In this document: positions 38,798-47,960 of the stretch, one piece after another
Layout of the letters: each line of letters starts with the position of its first letter
Numbering within the stretch: the first letter of the stretch is position 1
DNA from: Pseudoclavibacter triregionum
Lineage (GTDB): Bacteria; Actinomycetota; Actinomycetes; Actinomycetales; Microbacteriaceae
Assembly (NCBI GenBank): GCA_910822395.1
Contig: OU365335.1
Coordinates: forward strand, 806,001-870,000
Length of the DNA stretch: 64,000 nucleotides
Direction: 5' to 3'
The notes under the pieces: generated by a model
Databases searched by the model: none
The model's input: only the letters and a program-made list of their open reading frames with translations
Told to the model about the DNA's origin: nothing
Translations under genes and position numbers: made by a program

Positions 38798-40191
38798 CAG
38801 GCGCTCACCTCCCGGTCCGCTCGCACCGTGTCCGAGAGCCGCAGCAGGATCGCGACGATGATCCAGTTCGCGAGGAGCGACGATCCGCCCGAGGCCATGA
38901 ACGGCAGCGTGAGGCCCGTGAGCGGGATGACGCGGAGCACGCCGCCCGCGACGACGAACACCTGCAGCGCGATGATGAACGCGAGGCCGGTCGCGAGCAG
39001 GCGCCCGAAGTCGTCGAGGCCCTGGTGGCCGATGCGGAAGCCGCGCGCGACGAGGATGACGAAGAGCGCGAGCACGACGAAGACGCCGGAGAGCCCGAGC
39101 TCCTCGCCGACGGCCGAGAGGATGAAGTCGCTCGAGGCGAGCGGCGTGATGTCCGGGCGGCCCTGGCCGAGGCCCTGCCCGAGGAGGCCGCCGTTCGCGA
39201 AGCCGAAGAGGCCCTGCACGAGCTGGTAGCTGCCGCCGTCCGCCTCATACATATCGGGCGAGAACGGGTCGAGCCAGGTGCGCACGCGGAAGTGGACGTA
39301 GTCGAGCACCTGCGCGGCGAGGAAGCCGCCGACGAGGAAGAGCCCGCCGCCGATGACGACCCACGAGATGCGCGCCGTCGCGACGTACATCATGACGAGG
39401 AAGAGTCCGAAGTAGAGCAGCGAGGTGCCGAGGTCGCGCTGGAAGACGAGCACGGCCATGCAGGCGAGCCAGACGACGACGATCGGGCCGAGGTCCTTCA
39501 TGCGCGGGAAGCGGATGCCGAGCACCTTCGGCCCCACCGACTCGAGCGACTCGCGCGCCGTGACGAGGTAGCCGGCGAAGAAGATCGCGAGGCAGATCTT
39601 CGCGATCTCGCCGGGCTGGAACGAGAAGCCGGCGACCGAGATCCACACCTTGGCGTTGGCGTCAGCAGCCAGGCCGGGGACAAGCGGCAGGATGAGCAGC
39701 ACGATCGCCGCCACCATGAAGGTGTACGTGTACCGCTGCAGCACGCGATGGTTCTTGAGGAACAGCAGCGTGACGATCGCGGCCGCCGCGCCGACGCCCG
39801 TGAGGATGATCTGGCTCGTGGACGCCGTGAAGAACACGCCCTCGTTCGCGCTGTCGGCGAGGTCGATCCGGTAGATCATCGCGATGCCGAGGCCGTTGAG
39901 CACGGTCGCGATCGGCAGGATGAAGGGATCCGCCTGCGGCGCCCGGAAGCGCAGCACGATGTGGATGCCGAGCATGAGGATCGCGACGAGGCCCGCGAGC
40001 GTGATGACGTTGACGTCGAAGGAGCCGCGCACGCCGAGCTGGACGAGCAGGATCGCCGAGAAGACGATCCCGACCGCGAAGGCGAGGAGCAGGAGCTCCA
40101 TGTTGCGCAGGCCCTGGGTCGACCGCTTCCGCGCGCCGGGCACGGCGACGCGGCCGGAGCGTCCGGCGGTGCGGGGCGTCGTCGCGGTCAT
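38797..40191 (-). CDS. rodA: FtsW/RodA-family peptidoglycan glycosyltransferase
   Basis: A 464-residue polytopic protein with about 12 membrane helices (SEDS family), which polymerises lipid II. The N-terminal 30 residues are basic and cytoplasmic. Family motifs include FQPGEIAKICLAIFFAGYL, VFQRDLGTSLLYFGLFLVMMY and GLTLPFMASGGSSLLANW. Adjacent to pbpA, so it is probably the RodA-type partner of that PBP. ATG at 40191 overlaps the pstP stop (ATGA). Confidence 0.94.
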   Translation of the reverse strand: MTATTPRTAGRSGRVAVPGARKRSTQGLRNMELLLLAFAVGIVFSAILLVQLGVRGSFDVNVITLAGLVAILMLGIHIVLRFRAPQADPFILPIATVLNGLGIAMIYRIDLADSANEGVFFTASTSQIILTGVGAAAAIVTLLFLKNHRVLQRYTYTFMVAAIVLLILPLVPGLAADANAKVWISVAGFSFQPGEIAKICLAIFFAGYLVTARESLESVGPKVLGIRFPRMKDLGPIVVVWLACMAVLVFQRDLGTSLLYFGLFLVMMYVATARISWVVIGGGLFLVGGFLAAQVLDYVHFRVRTWLDPFSPDMYEADGGSYQLVQGLFGFANGGLLGQGLGQGRPDITPLASSDFILSAVGEELGLSGVFVVLALFVILVARGFRIGHQGLDDFGRLLATGLAFIIALQVFVVAGGVLRVIPLTGLTLPFMASGGSSLLANWIIVAILLRLSDTVRADREVSA

Positions 40192-41435
40192 GGGGTCGTC
40201 TCCCGGAGTCTTCCGACCAGGTCCTGGGCGTGTTCGAGGGTATCGACGTTGATGGTCTGCTCGACCTGCGTGCGCTGGTACTCGGAGAGCGCGGAGACCG
40301 GCACGTCGCTCACCTCGACGACGTGGCTGAGCTCGATCGGGCCGATCTGCTGCTGCACGCCCTGGTAGATCGCGACGTTCCCCTCGGACTCGCCGACGTA
40401 GTACCGCGTCTGGGTCCAGTTGTAGGCGAGGGCGCCGGCGCCGAAGACGGCGGCGACGAGGAGGAAGATGGCGCTCCACCAGAGCACGAGGCGGGTGCGC
40501 TTGCGCCTGCGCTCCTCGGCGATGAGCTGGTCGAGGAACTCGTCGGTCGGCGGGATGTACTCCTCGTCCTCCGGGCGGGCCGGCGGCGTCCGGCGGAGCG
40601 GGTCGAGGACCGCCGAGATGGGGGAGTGGCGGCGCTTCGCCGGCTTGCCGAACCGCAGCTCGTTCGCGGCCGAGCCGACGAGGCGCGTCGTCATCGGCTC
40701 GAGGACCTTCTCGCCGACCTCGAGGACGACGACGGTGACGTTGTCGGGGGCGCCGTTGTCGAGCGCGAGCTGGACGAGGTCGTCGCAGACCTCGCGCGAG
40801 GAGAGCTCCATGCGGCTGAGCACCTGGAGGATGTCGTCCTCCTCGACGTAGCTCGAGAGCCCGTCGGAGCAGAGCAGCCAGCGGTCGCCGTCGACCGCCT
40901 CGCAGATCTCGGTGTCGCACTCGGGCTTCGTCTCGACGTCGCCGAGGACCTTCATGAGCACGGAGCGGCGGGGGTGGACGAGCGCCTCCTCCGGCGTGAT
41001 CCGGCCGGCGTCGACGAGCTTCTGCACGAAGGTGTGGTCGGCGGTGATCTGCGTCATCTCGCCGCCGTGGAGTCGGTAGATGCGCGAGTCGCCGATGTGG
41101 CCGATGACGAGGCGCCCGTCGACGAAGGCGAGGCACGAGGCGGTCGTGCCCATGCCGCGCAGCTCGGGGTGCTCCTCGACGGCCTCGACGATGAGCGAGT
41201 TCGCCTCGACGAGCATGGCGGCGAGGCCCTCGGCGGCGGCCTCCGGCGTCTCGTAGAGGACGTCGTGCTCGGCGAAGTGCTTCGCGGCGATGGCGCTCGC
41301 GACGTCGCCGCCCGCGTGGCCCCCCATGCCGTCGGCGACGGCGAAGAGGTGGTCGCCGACGAAGCCCGAGTCCTGGTTGTTGGACCGGACCCGGCCGACG
41401 TGCGAGACGGCGCCCGCGCGGCTGATGAGGGTCAT
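40188..41435 (-). CDS. pstP: PP2C-family Ser/Thr phosphatase PstP
   Basis: A 415-residue membrane-anchored phosphatase that reverses PknA/PknB phosphorylation. The PP2C domain (about 1-240) has metal-binding motifs VADGMGGHAGGD, GHIGDSRIYRL, CSDGLSSYV and APDNVTVVV. A disordered linker follows, then a membrane helix near 320-340 (LVLWWSAIFLLVAAVFGAGALAY). The outer C-terminus is about 75 residues. ATG overlaps the fhaB stop codon (ATGA). Confidence 0.95.
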   Translation of the reverse strand: MTLISRAGAVSHVGRVRSNNQDSGFVGDHLFAVADGMGGHAGGDVASAIAAKHFAEHDVLYETPEAAAEGLAAMLVEANSLIVEAVEEHPELRGMGTTASCLAFVDGRLVIGHIGDSRIYRLHGGEMTQITADHTFVQKLVDAGRITPEEALVHPRRSVLMKVLGDVETKPECDTEICEAVDGDRWLLCSDGLSSYVEEDDILQVLSRMELSSREVCDDLVQLALDNGAPDNVTVVVLEVGEKVLEPMTTRLVGSAANELRFGKPAKRRHSPISAVLDPLRRTPPARPEDEEYIPPTDEFLDQLIAEERRRKRTRLVLWWSAIFLLVAAVFGAGALAYNWTQTRYYVGESEGNVAIYQGVQQQIGPIELSHVVEVSDVPVSALSEYQRTQVEQTINVDTLEHAQDLVGRLRETTP

Positions 41436-42112
41436 GCGCGAAGCTCGAACGTCGTCGTCCCGATGCGGACGGACTGGCCGGCCGAGAGGGGGACGGATGA
41501 CGAGATCCGGCGGCCCTCGACGAAGGTGCCGTTCGTCGAGTCGAGGTCCTGGAGCATCCAGGACGCGCCGCTCGGCACGAGCCGGGCGTGGTGGGTGGAG
41601 GAGTAGTCGTCGGCGATGACGAGGTCGGAGTCGGGGTGGCGGCCGATCGAGAGGGGTCGCGCGTCGAGGTGGAGCTCCTGGCCGCGGCGGGGGCCGGAGG
41701 TGAGGAGGAGGCGGCTCGGGCGGACGGGTGCGGCAGCCTGCGCGGACTCGGGGCGCGCGGCGGGGCGCTGCTGCGCGACGGCCTGGGTCGGGATGTCGGC
41801 GTTGCTGAGTCCCGTCGAGACCGGCTCGGTCCGCGCCCCGCGGTTCGAGAGCGGCGCGGGGGCGGGCATCGGGGGCGCGACTGCGGCGCTCACGGCGACG
41901 GGCGCGGCCGCGGCGACGGGCGCGGCGGCCGGCGTCCCGTTCACGGCCGCCCCGAAGGTCTGCTGGCGCGACTGCTCGAGCGAGCGCTGGTACTCCGAGG
42001 CGCGCGTGCCGAAGAGGTCCGAGCGGAGGGCGTAGATGATCGAGAAGACGAAGATCCACAGCACCGCGAGGAACGCGAGGCGCAGGACGAAGAGGGTGAG
42101 CTCGCCGGTCAT
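41432..42112 (-). CDS. fhaB: FHA-domain protein FhaB, membrane-anchored
   Basis: A 226-residue protein. An N-terminal membrane helix (LFVLRLAFLAVLWIFVFSIIYAL) is followed by a Pro/Ala-rich linker, then an FHA domain (about 145-226; LSIGRHPDSDLVIADDYSSTHHARL and STNGTFVEG). FHA domains read phosphothreonine, so it relays PknA/PknB signals to the wall machinery. ATG overlaps the fhaA stop. Translational coupling runs through fhaA-fhaB-pstP-rodA. Confidence 0.93.
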   Translation of the reverse strand: MTGELTLFVLRLAFLAVLWIFVFSIIYALRSDLFGTRASEYQRSLEQSRQQTFGAAVNGTPAAAPVAAAAPVAVSAAVAPPMPAPAPLSNRGARTEPVSTGLSNADIPTQAVAQQRPAARPESAQAAAPVRPSRLLLTSGPRRGQELHLDARPLSIGRHPDSDLVIADDYSSTHHARLVPSGASWMLQDLDSTNGTFVEGRRISSSVPLSAGQSVRIGTTTFELRA

Positions 42113-42822
42113 CGCTGGCCCCCGATGCGGGGCACGAAGCCGGTCTCGTCCTGGGGCGCCGACTGCGGGATGACGCGGAAGACGAGCTCGTGGCGGCCGA
42201 TGAGGATGACCGAGTCGGGCTCGAGCGCGGCCTGCGCGATGGGGCGGCCGTTGAGCTTCGTGCCGTTCGTCGAGCCGAGGTCGCGGACGCCGGCGCGGCG
42301 GCCGTCCCAGACGACCTCCGCGTGGCGGCGTGAGGCGCCGGAGTCGTCGATCGTGATGTCGGCGTCGGTGCCGCGGCCGATGACGGTCGAGCCGATCCCG
42401 AGGCGGATCCGCCGGCCGTCGACGTCGAGGACGGGGGTCCACGCGACCTGGCCCTGCACGGAGCGGGAGGCGATGTCGATCTGGCCCTCGGCGAGGGTGT
42501 CGTCCTCGAGGAGCTTGATGGAGAGGCCGCCGGCGAACTGGTAGTGCTGGCGGGCGGCGTGCTCTTCGACGACGCGCATGAGCTCGTCGATGAGGGGCTG
42601 TCCCTGCGCCGTCATCCGCTCGAAGTCGGCGGGCGAGAGCTGCACGTGGAAGCGGTTGGGCACGAGGATGCGGTCGCGCGAGACGACGGACGCCGTCGTG
42701 TCGAGCTCGCGCTTGAGCGCTGCCGAGATCTCGACCGGCTGGAGGCCAGACCGGAAGGTCTTCGCGAACGCTCCGTTGAAGAAGCGCTCGAGCGTGCGCT
42801 CGAAGCGGTCGAGGATGCCCAC
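42109..42822 (-). CDS. fhaA: FHA-domain protein FhaA (DUF3662)
   Basis: A 237-residue protein: DUF3662 at about 1-115 (VGILDRFERTLERFFNGAFAKTF is its typical opening), then an FHA domain near 150-235 (STVIGRGTDADITIDDSGASRRHAEV and STNGTKLNG). It binds phosphorylated partners of the kinases during wall synthesis. The GTG at 42822 is preferred because AGGAG stands 5 bases upstream and the protein then opens as in relatives; an extended frame to 42936 lacks support. It is the first gene of the operon. Confidence 0.93.
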   Translation of the reverse strand: MGILDRFERTLERFFNGAFAKTFRSGLQPVEISAALKRELDTTASVVSRDRILVPNRFHVQLSPADFERMTAQGQPLIDELMRVVEEHAARQHYQFAGGLSIKLLEDDTLAEGQIDIASRSVQGQVAWTPVLDVDGRRIRLGIGSTVIGRGTDADITIDDSGASRRHAEVVWDGRRAGVRDLGSTNGTKLNGRPIAQAALEPDSVILIGRHELVFRVIPQSAPQDETGFVPRIGGQR

Positions 42823-43000
42823 GTGACTCCTGAGGTCGGCGTGCAGGTCTGGCGCGGGAGGCCGGCGTGCCGGCGTCGTCGCGGCGGCCGGCGCGCACCG
42901 GGGCGCGTCCGCCCGCGGAAAGGCGTCTCCCCGCATCGTAGCCGCCTCGGCTCCGAGCGTGCGCGCGGGGGCGTCTCGACCTCCTCCTGTGGCTCACGCC

Positions 43001-43032
43001 GACGGCCCCGCCCCCGAGGGAGCGGGGCCGTC
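43001..43032 (-). terminator. Terminator of the aldehyde dehydrogenase gene
   Basis: GACGGCCCCGC (43001-43011) pairs with GCGGGGCCGTC (43022-43032) around a 10-base loop, in the gap between the aldehyde dehydrogenase and fhaA. Confidence 0.7.
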
Positions 43033-43095
43033 GCAATCGCAGTTCGCGGGCCGCGGCTCGCGGCTCGCGGCCGGCTCGGCGCCGCAGGCCCGCGG

Positions 43096-44478
43096 CTAGC
43101 TCGCCGACTTGTCCTTGAAGCGGATGAGCTTGCGGTTGAGGAACTCCTGGATGCCGAGCGTGCCGAGCTCGCGGCCGAAGCCCGAGTTCTTCACGCCGCC
43201 GAAGGGGAGCTCGGCCGAGTCGCCGCCGACCTCGTTGATGAAGACCATGCCGGTCTCGAGGCGCGAGGCGACGTCGAGGGCGAGCTGCTCGTCCTGCGTG
43301 ATGACGACGGAGCCGAGGCCGTAGGGCGAGTCGTTCGCGATGCGGATCGCCTCGTCGACGTCCTTCGCGCGGTAGACCTGGCCGACGGGGCCGAAGAGCT
43401 CCTCGCGGTAGGCATCCATCTCGGGCGTGATGCCGGTGAGCACGCCGCCCGGGTACCGGGCGCCGTCGCGCTCGCCGCCGGAGGCGAGCTGGGCGCCCTC
43501 GGCGACGGCGGCCTTGACCTGCTCCTCGAGGCGCTCGGCGGCCTTGACCGAGGAGAGCGGGCCCATGTCGGAGCCCTCCTGCATGGGATCCGCGGCGATC
43601 TTCTGGCCGGTCATGGCGGCCGTGTACTTCTCCACGAACTCGTCGTAGAGGCCGTCGAGGACGATGACGCGCTTCGAGGCGTTGCAGGCCTGGCCGGAGT
43701 TCTCCATGCGGCCGGCGACGGCCATCTCGACGGTGCGGTCCATGTCGTCCGTGTCGAGGACGATGAAGGGGTCGGAGCCGCCGAGCTCGAGGACGACCTT
43801 CTTGAGGGCGCGGCCGGCCTGCTCGGCGATGATCGCGCCGGCGCGCTCGGAGCCGGTGAGCGAGACGCCGCGCACGCGCGGGTCGGCGATGATCGCCGAG
43901 CACTGCTCGTGGGTCGCGAAGAGGTTCGTGTAGACGCCCTCGGGGGCGCCGGCGTCCTTGAAGATCTGCTGGATCGCGAGGGCCGACTCGGGGCACTGCT
44001 CGGCGTGCTTGAGGAGGATCGGGTTGCCGGCGACGACGTTCGGGCCGGCGAAGCGGGCTACCTGGTAGTAGGGGAAGTTCCACGGCATGATGCCGAGGAG
44101 CGGGCCAATCGGGTCCTTGCGGATGACCGCGTAGCCGCCCGCGGCGGCCTCGATCGGCTCGTCCTTCAGGAGGCCCGGGCCGTTGTCCGCGTAGTACTCG
44201 TAGATCGCGGCCGAGAACTCGACCTCGCCCTTGACCTGCTCGATCGGCTTGCCCATCTCGCGCACGATGATGGCCGAGAGCTCGTCGAGGCGCTCGTTGT
44301 GGAGCTCGCCGACGCGGCGGATGATCTGGGCGCGCTCCTCGGCGGTCGTGCTGCGCGACCACTGCCGGTAGGCGTCGAAGGCGGCGGCGATCGCGTCCTG
44401 GATCTCGGCGTCGCTCGCGTCGGGGAAGGTCTGCTCGACCTCGCCGGTGGACGGGTTGGTGACGGCGTAGCCGGTCAT
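43096..44478 (-). CDS. Succinate-semialdehyde dehydrogenase-like aldehyde dehydrogenase
   Basis: A 460-residue aldehyde dehydrogenase. It opens MTGYAVTNPSTGEVEQTFP as do GabD-type enzymes. The cofactor region is followed by the catalytic Glu in VVLELGGSDPFIV and the catalytic Cys in NSGQACNASKR. The pattern PWNFPYYQVARFAGP fits the succinate-semialdehyde class, but the substrate cannot be settled from sequence. A single gene with its own hairpin and no pathway neighbours. Confidence 0.9.
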   Translation of the reverse strand: MTGYAVTNPSTGEVEQTFPDASDAEIQDAIAAAFDAYRQWSRSTTAEERAQIIRRVGELHNERLDELSAIIVREMGKPIEQVKGEVEFSAAIYEYYADNGPGLLKDEPIEAAAGGYAVIRKDPIGPLLGIMPWNFPYYQVARFAGPNVVAGNPILLKHAEQCPESALAIQQIFKDAGAPEGVYTNLFATHEQCSAIIADPRVRGVSLTGSERAGAIIAEQAGRALKKVVLELGGSDPFIVLDTDDMDRTVEMAVAGRMENSGQACNASKRVIVLDGLYDEFVEKYTAAMTGQKIAADPMQEGSDMGPLSSVKAAERLEEQVKAAVAEGAQLASGGERDGARYPGGVLTGITPEMDAYREELFGPVGQVYRAKDVDEAIRIANDSPYGLGSVVITQDEQLALDVASRLETGMVFINEVGGDSAELPFGGVKNSGFGRELGTLGIQEFLNRKLIRFKDKSAS

Positions 44479-44975
44479 GGTGCTCCCTCAGTGCGTCATT
44501 GCGGTGGGTGGGATGGCGTGTGCGGACGGTGCCCGGACTCGTGCTGGTGCTCGCGACCGGAGTCGTGCGCGTGCTGGTGCTCGCGCCCGGCGCCCGGACT
44601 CGCTCGGCGTCCGTGCGACGGCGTCCGCCCGGCCGGGCTGCGTCGTCCGGATCCGGGGTGACGATCGTGCCACCGCCGAGTTAATGAACGACAGTAGTTT
44701 AAGGGCGGCCGGACCGCCAGAGGCTGGGACGAGACCGTCTTCGGGCGCTCGCCGGGCGCTCGTCGGGTGGAGTCCGGACGCCGCATGACCCGATTCCGGA
44801 CGCGATGCTGGCTGGCTGTGAACGCCTCGACAGCCGAATGCGGCCGCTGCGTCGGCCGTCTCCGGACCGCTGCAGCGCCGCCTCCGGGCGCGTCGCGGGA
44901 CGGATCGCTGGCGCCCGGGCTCGACGGAGCGCTAGACTCGCTGAGTTCGCGGCATCCACGTGCCGTGATCGCTAC
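44479..44975. other. Intergenic region between the aldehyde dehydrogenase and tRNA-Leu
   Basis: A 497-base spacer with no convincing gene. A 15-base word, GTGCTGGTGCTCGCG, recurs at 44541 and 44571 (30-base period). An A+T-rich patch at about 44680-44704, with TTAATGAACGACAGTAGTTTAA, is a candidate operator or promoter for the aldehyde dehydrogenase. The rest, 44720-44970, is G+C-rich sequence in which I see nothing specific. Confidence 0.5.
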
Positions 44976-45060
44976 GCGCAAGTGGCGGAATTGGTAGACG
45001 CGCACGGTTCAGGTCCGTGTGTCTTCGGACGTGGGGGTTCAAGTCCCCCCTTGCGCACCA
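44976..45060 (+). tRNA. tRNA-Leu (CAG anticodon)
   Basis: An 85-base class II tRNA with acceptor GCGCAAG/CTTGCGC, anticodon stem CACGG/CCGTG and loop TTCAGGT (anticodon CAG at 45010-45012), a long variable arm, T arm GGTTCAAGTCC and an encoded CCA. Confidence 0.96.
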
Positions 45061-45092
45061 CGGCTTCACTCGACGGCGAGGAGGGCGGCTCG

Positions 45093-46043
45093 ATGGACGA
45101 CGAGCGCCTCCTCCCTTCCGACTCGCATGTCCACGCATTCGGCGCGACGTTCGAGCCGGTCGCGTCATTCGGCCCGGGCGAGCGCGTCCGCATCGCGACC
45201 CGCGACTGCTACTCCGGCCAGATCGCGGATTCCGCGGCCCTCCGCCCCGGCATCGACGCCGCGCGGCTGAACCCCGCGACCGGGCCGTTCGCGGTGCGCG
45301 GCGTGCGCGCGGGCGACCGCGTGGCGATCAGGATCCATGCGGTCCACGTCTCCGAACGGGGCGTGATGCCGCTCGCTCCCGGCCTGGGTCTGCTGGGGGA
45401 TCGCGTCGTCGAGCCGAGCACGGCCATGGTCGAGGTCCGCGACGGCATGGCGATGCTGCCGGGCGGCATCGGCGTGCAGGTCCGCCCGATGATCGGCGTG
45501 CTCGGCGTCGCGACCGGCGGCCCGACGGTGCCGACCTCGACCCCGGGACCTCACGGCGGCAACCTCGACACCCGGCTGCTCGGCGCCGGCGCGACGCTGT
45601 GCGTCACCGCGCGGGCGGACGGCCTCGGCCTCGCCCTCGGCGACCTGCATGCCGTCCAGGGCGACGGCGAGCTCGGCGGCACCGGCGTGGAGATCGCGGG
45701 CGAGGTCGTGCTCTCGGTGCAGACCCTGGCGGGCGCGGCGGGGGATGCGGAGCTGCCGGCTGCGGCCACCGACACGCACCTGCCGGTCGTCGTCGACGAG
45801 GACGGCATCCGGGTGCTCGCGAGCGCCGAGACCCTGGAGGAGGCCCTGCGCCTCGCCTTCCTGGAGACGGTCGAGCTCATGAGCGCCTGGAACGGACTTG
45901 AGTGGCCGGACGCCTACCGCCTCGCGAGCGTCACGTGCCACGCCGAGGTGAGCCAGGTCGTGAACCCGCTCCGGACGGCGCGGATCTTCGTCCCTCGGGA
46001 CTGGGTCGGCGCACCGTACGACGAGCTGATGGGCGGGGCGTAG
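45093..46043 (+). CDS. Acetamidase/formamidase family protein
   Basis: A 316-residue protein of the FmdA/AmdA family, which hydrolyses short amides to ammonia and the acid. Family features include RDCYSGQI near the N-terminus, the NPATGPFAVRGVRAGDRVAIRI segment, and the central GPHGGNLDTRLLGAGATLCV and LGDLHAVQGDGE. The substrate is uncertain. ATG at 45093 is preceded by GGAGG; it begins 33 bases after tRNA-Leu. An in-frame extension covers the tRNA and is rejected. Confidence 0.88.
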   Translation: MDDERLLPSDSHVHAFGATFEPVASFGPGERVRIATRDCYSGQIADSAALRPGIDAARLNPATGPFAVRGVRAGDRVAIRIHAVHVSERGVMPLAPGLGLLGDRVVEPSTAMVEVRDGMAMLPGGIGVQVRPMIGVLGVATGGPTVPTSTPGPHGGNLDTRLLGAGATLCVTARADGLGLALGDLHAVQGDGELGGTGVEIAGEVVLSVQTLAGAAGDAELPAAATDTHLPVVVDEDGIRVLASAETLEEALRLAFLETVELMSAWNGLEWPDAYRLASVTCHAEVSQVVNPLRTARIFVPRDWVGAPYDELMGGA

Positions 46044-46071
46044 CCGCGGGAGCCGCGCGCACCGCCGAAGC

Positions 46072-47625
46072 CTAGAACGGCGGCGGGTCGGCGGTGGATG
46101 AGCTCGTTCGCGCTCGCCGATCCGACCCAGCCGGCGGGCTCGGCTCGGTTTCAGCTCCGTCACGTCCTGTCGACGGCTTCCCGGGGGCAGGTCCTCCGGG
46201 CGGGCGTTCAGAGCCTGGCGGATCCGGCGGCTTGAACCGCGGTCCGGCGGCGTCCGGTCGGTCGGCGTAGACGCGGCCGGCGGGGGAGGTCCACTCGAGA
46301 AGGCCATCGTCGAGCTGGCGCACGCTCCACTTGCTCTGGTGCTTGAGGGTGTGGTGCCAGCGGCAGAGGTGGGCGAGATTGCCCATGGCCGTCGGCCCGC
46401 CCTTCACGGCGTCGATCGTGTGGTCGAGGTCGCAGCGGTCCGCGGGGCGACGGCATCCGGGGAAGCGGCAGCGGCGGTCGCGGACTGCGAGCGTCGTGCG
46501 CATCGCGGCGCTCGGCACGTAACGGTCGACGGCGACAGGAACCTCTCGGACGGGATCCGTGAGGATGCGCGCGAGCGACGGCGCCTCGGACGCGAGGGTC
46601 CGGGCGGTCTCCATCGGGACCGGCCCGACGCCGAGCAGCTCGGCGGCGTCGCGAACGCCGCCCTCCCCGTCGAGCAGGGCGAGCGCGGGCACGGTGATGC
46701 TCACGCGCGCGTCGATGCGGGGCGCGCCGCGGTCCGCGCGCTGGACGATCTGCGCGGCGTCCGAGGTGAGGAGGAGGTCGGCGAGGCAGTCGGCCATCTT
46801 GGCGGCGAAGCTGCGGCGGTCGACGGGGATGCCCGCAGGCGACTCGGCACCGTTCGCGTCGCCGTCGGCCGCGGTCGGGCGTGCCTCCGATCCGTCATCC
46901 GGCCCATCGCTCGGGCAGCCCGCGATGGTCTCGTCGGCGGCCGCCCGCTCTGCGTCGCAGCCATGCGTCCCGGTTCCAGCAGGCGGCTCGGACAGCGCCT
47001 TCGCGTGCTCGACAAGCCGATCGCGGATCGCGTGCGCGAGCACCGTCGGCAGATATGCGGTGAGGAACGACATCCCGTCGCCGGCGTCGTCGACCCACAC
47101 GCGGCGCTCCTCGGCGGCCGTGCGGTGGCGCTCGTCGAGCGGCAGCTCGCGGGCCTCCTCGGCGAGGCTCCGGGCGACGGGGACGAGACGGCCCGGCGAC
47201 AGCTCCTTCGCGGCCTCGACCACCGCAGCCTCGTAGATTCCCCGCCGCTCCTCGCACTCGATCGCGTGGCCGTAGCGGACGACGATCTCCGCGTGCTGCT
47301 CGCCGATCTCGCCGCGAGCCCAGGCTCCGTGCGCGGTGGGGAAGCGGGTCACGAGGGCGTGCGCGGTCGCCATGGCCTTCGCGGTCGTCCGCTCCGAGCG
47401 GCGGATGGCGAGGGCCGCCTCGGCCGTCGTGGCGCGCACCTCGTGCTCCTGCGCCTTGCCGCCGAGCCCCTCCGATCGGGCGAGGGCGCGCTCCTGCAGC
47501 GTCGCGAGCACGAGCGATCGGGCCGAGGTCGCGTAGGCGACGAGCCGCTCCGCCGCCTCGAGCGCCTCGATGGGGTCGGCGGACGGGTGGAGCGACGGCT
47601 CGATCGAGCGCCCCGCTGCCTTCAT
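46072..47625 (-). CDS. DUF222 / HNH endonuclease domain protein (13E12 type)
   Basis: A 517-residue protein of the family known as 13E12 repeat proteins in Mycobacterium. DUF222 covers about residues 10-330, rich in helices. The HNH domain lies near 395-445, with two Cys pairs (CRFPGCRRPADRCDLDH, later CRWHHTLKH). The C-terminal 60 residues are disordered, Pro/Ser/Gly-rich. Such genes occur in several scattered copies and are suspected mobile or nuclease elements; the role is unproven. ATG at 47625 follows GGGAGGT. Direct repeats lie just upstream. Confidence 0.88.
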   Translation of the reverse strand: MKAAGRSIEPSLHPSADPIEALEAAERLVAYATSARSLVLATLQERALARSEGLGGKAQEHEVRATTAEAALAIRRSERTTAKAMATAHALVTRFPTAHGAWARGEIGEQHAEIVVRYGHAIECEERRGIYEAAVVEAAKELSPGRLVPVARSLAEEARELPLDERHRTAAEERRVWVDDAGDGMSFLTAYLPTVLAHAIRDRLVEHAKALSEPPAGTGTHGCDAERAAADETIAGCPSDGPDDGSEARPTAADGDANGAESPAGIPVDRRSFAAKMADCLADLLLTSDAAQIVQRADRGAPRIDARVSITVPALALLDGEGGVRDAAELLGVGPVPMETARTLASEAPSLARILTDPVREVPVAVDRYVPSAAMRTTLAVRDRRCRFPGCRRPADRCDLDHTIDAVKGGPTAMGNLAHLCRWHHTLKHQSKWSVRQLDDGLLEWTSPAGRVYADRPDAAGPRFKPPDPPGSERPPGGPAPGKPSTGRDGAETEPSPPAGSDRRARTSSSTADPPPF

Positions 47626-47650
47626 GCGCGCACCTCCCCCGGTTCGCCAT

Positions 47651-47768
47651 CCACGCTATGAGCCACCACGGACATTTCGAGTTTCGAGCCCGGACGCCGC
47701 CGCGTGACCACTCCGGTTCCGACTCATCGCCACGCTACGAGCGACCACGGACATTTCGAGTTCCGAGC
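47651..47768. repeat. 39-bp direct repeats upstream of the HNH gene
   Basis: Copies at 47651-47689 and 47730-47768 match at 36 of 39 bases and their starts are 79 bases apart. Both contain CCACGGACATTTCGAGTT. They lie in the 335-base spacer between the HNH gene and the ATP-binding gene. In the rest of the spacer I see no gene, only G+C-rich sequence with no clear signal. Confidence 0.85.
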
Positions 47769-47960
47769 GCGCCGCGAGGGCGCCACCGTCGAACGTGCCG
47801 CGGCTCCCCGCCGCAGCTCGCCTCACCGCCGGCGGAGTCGAGCCCTCTCGCAGCGACGCCGGCCGGGAGGGCTCTCGGAGCCGAAGCCGATGCGCTCGGC
47901 TTCGCCTCGCAGCCGCGCTGACCGGGAGGTCGCGGTGCCGCGCTCAGCCCCCTGGCACGG

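Noticed and set aside
42632-42645. Extra parS site inside fhaA (near the CACGTGGAAG word)
   Set aside because: Only the core CACGTG and part of one half-site match; the left half is wrong.
44805-45092. N-terminal extension of the acetamidase gene across tRNA-Leu
   Set aside because: It would overlap a complete tRNA; the ATG at 45093 has a good ribosome site.
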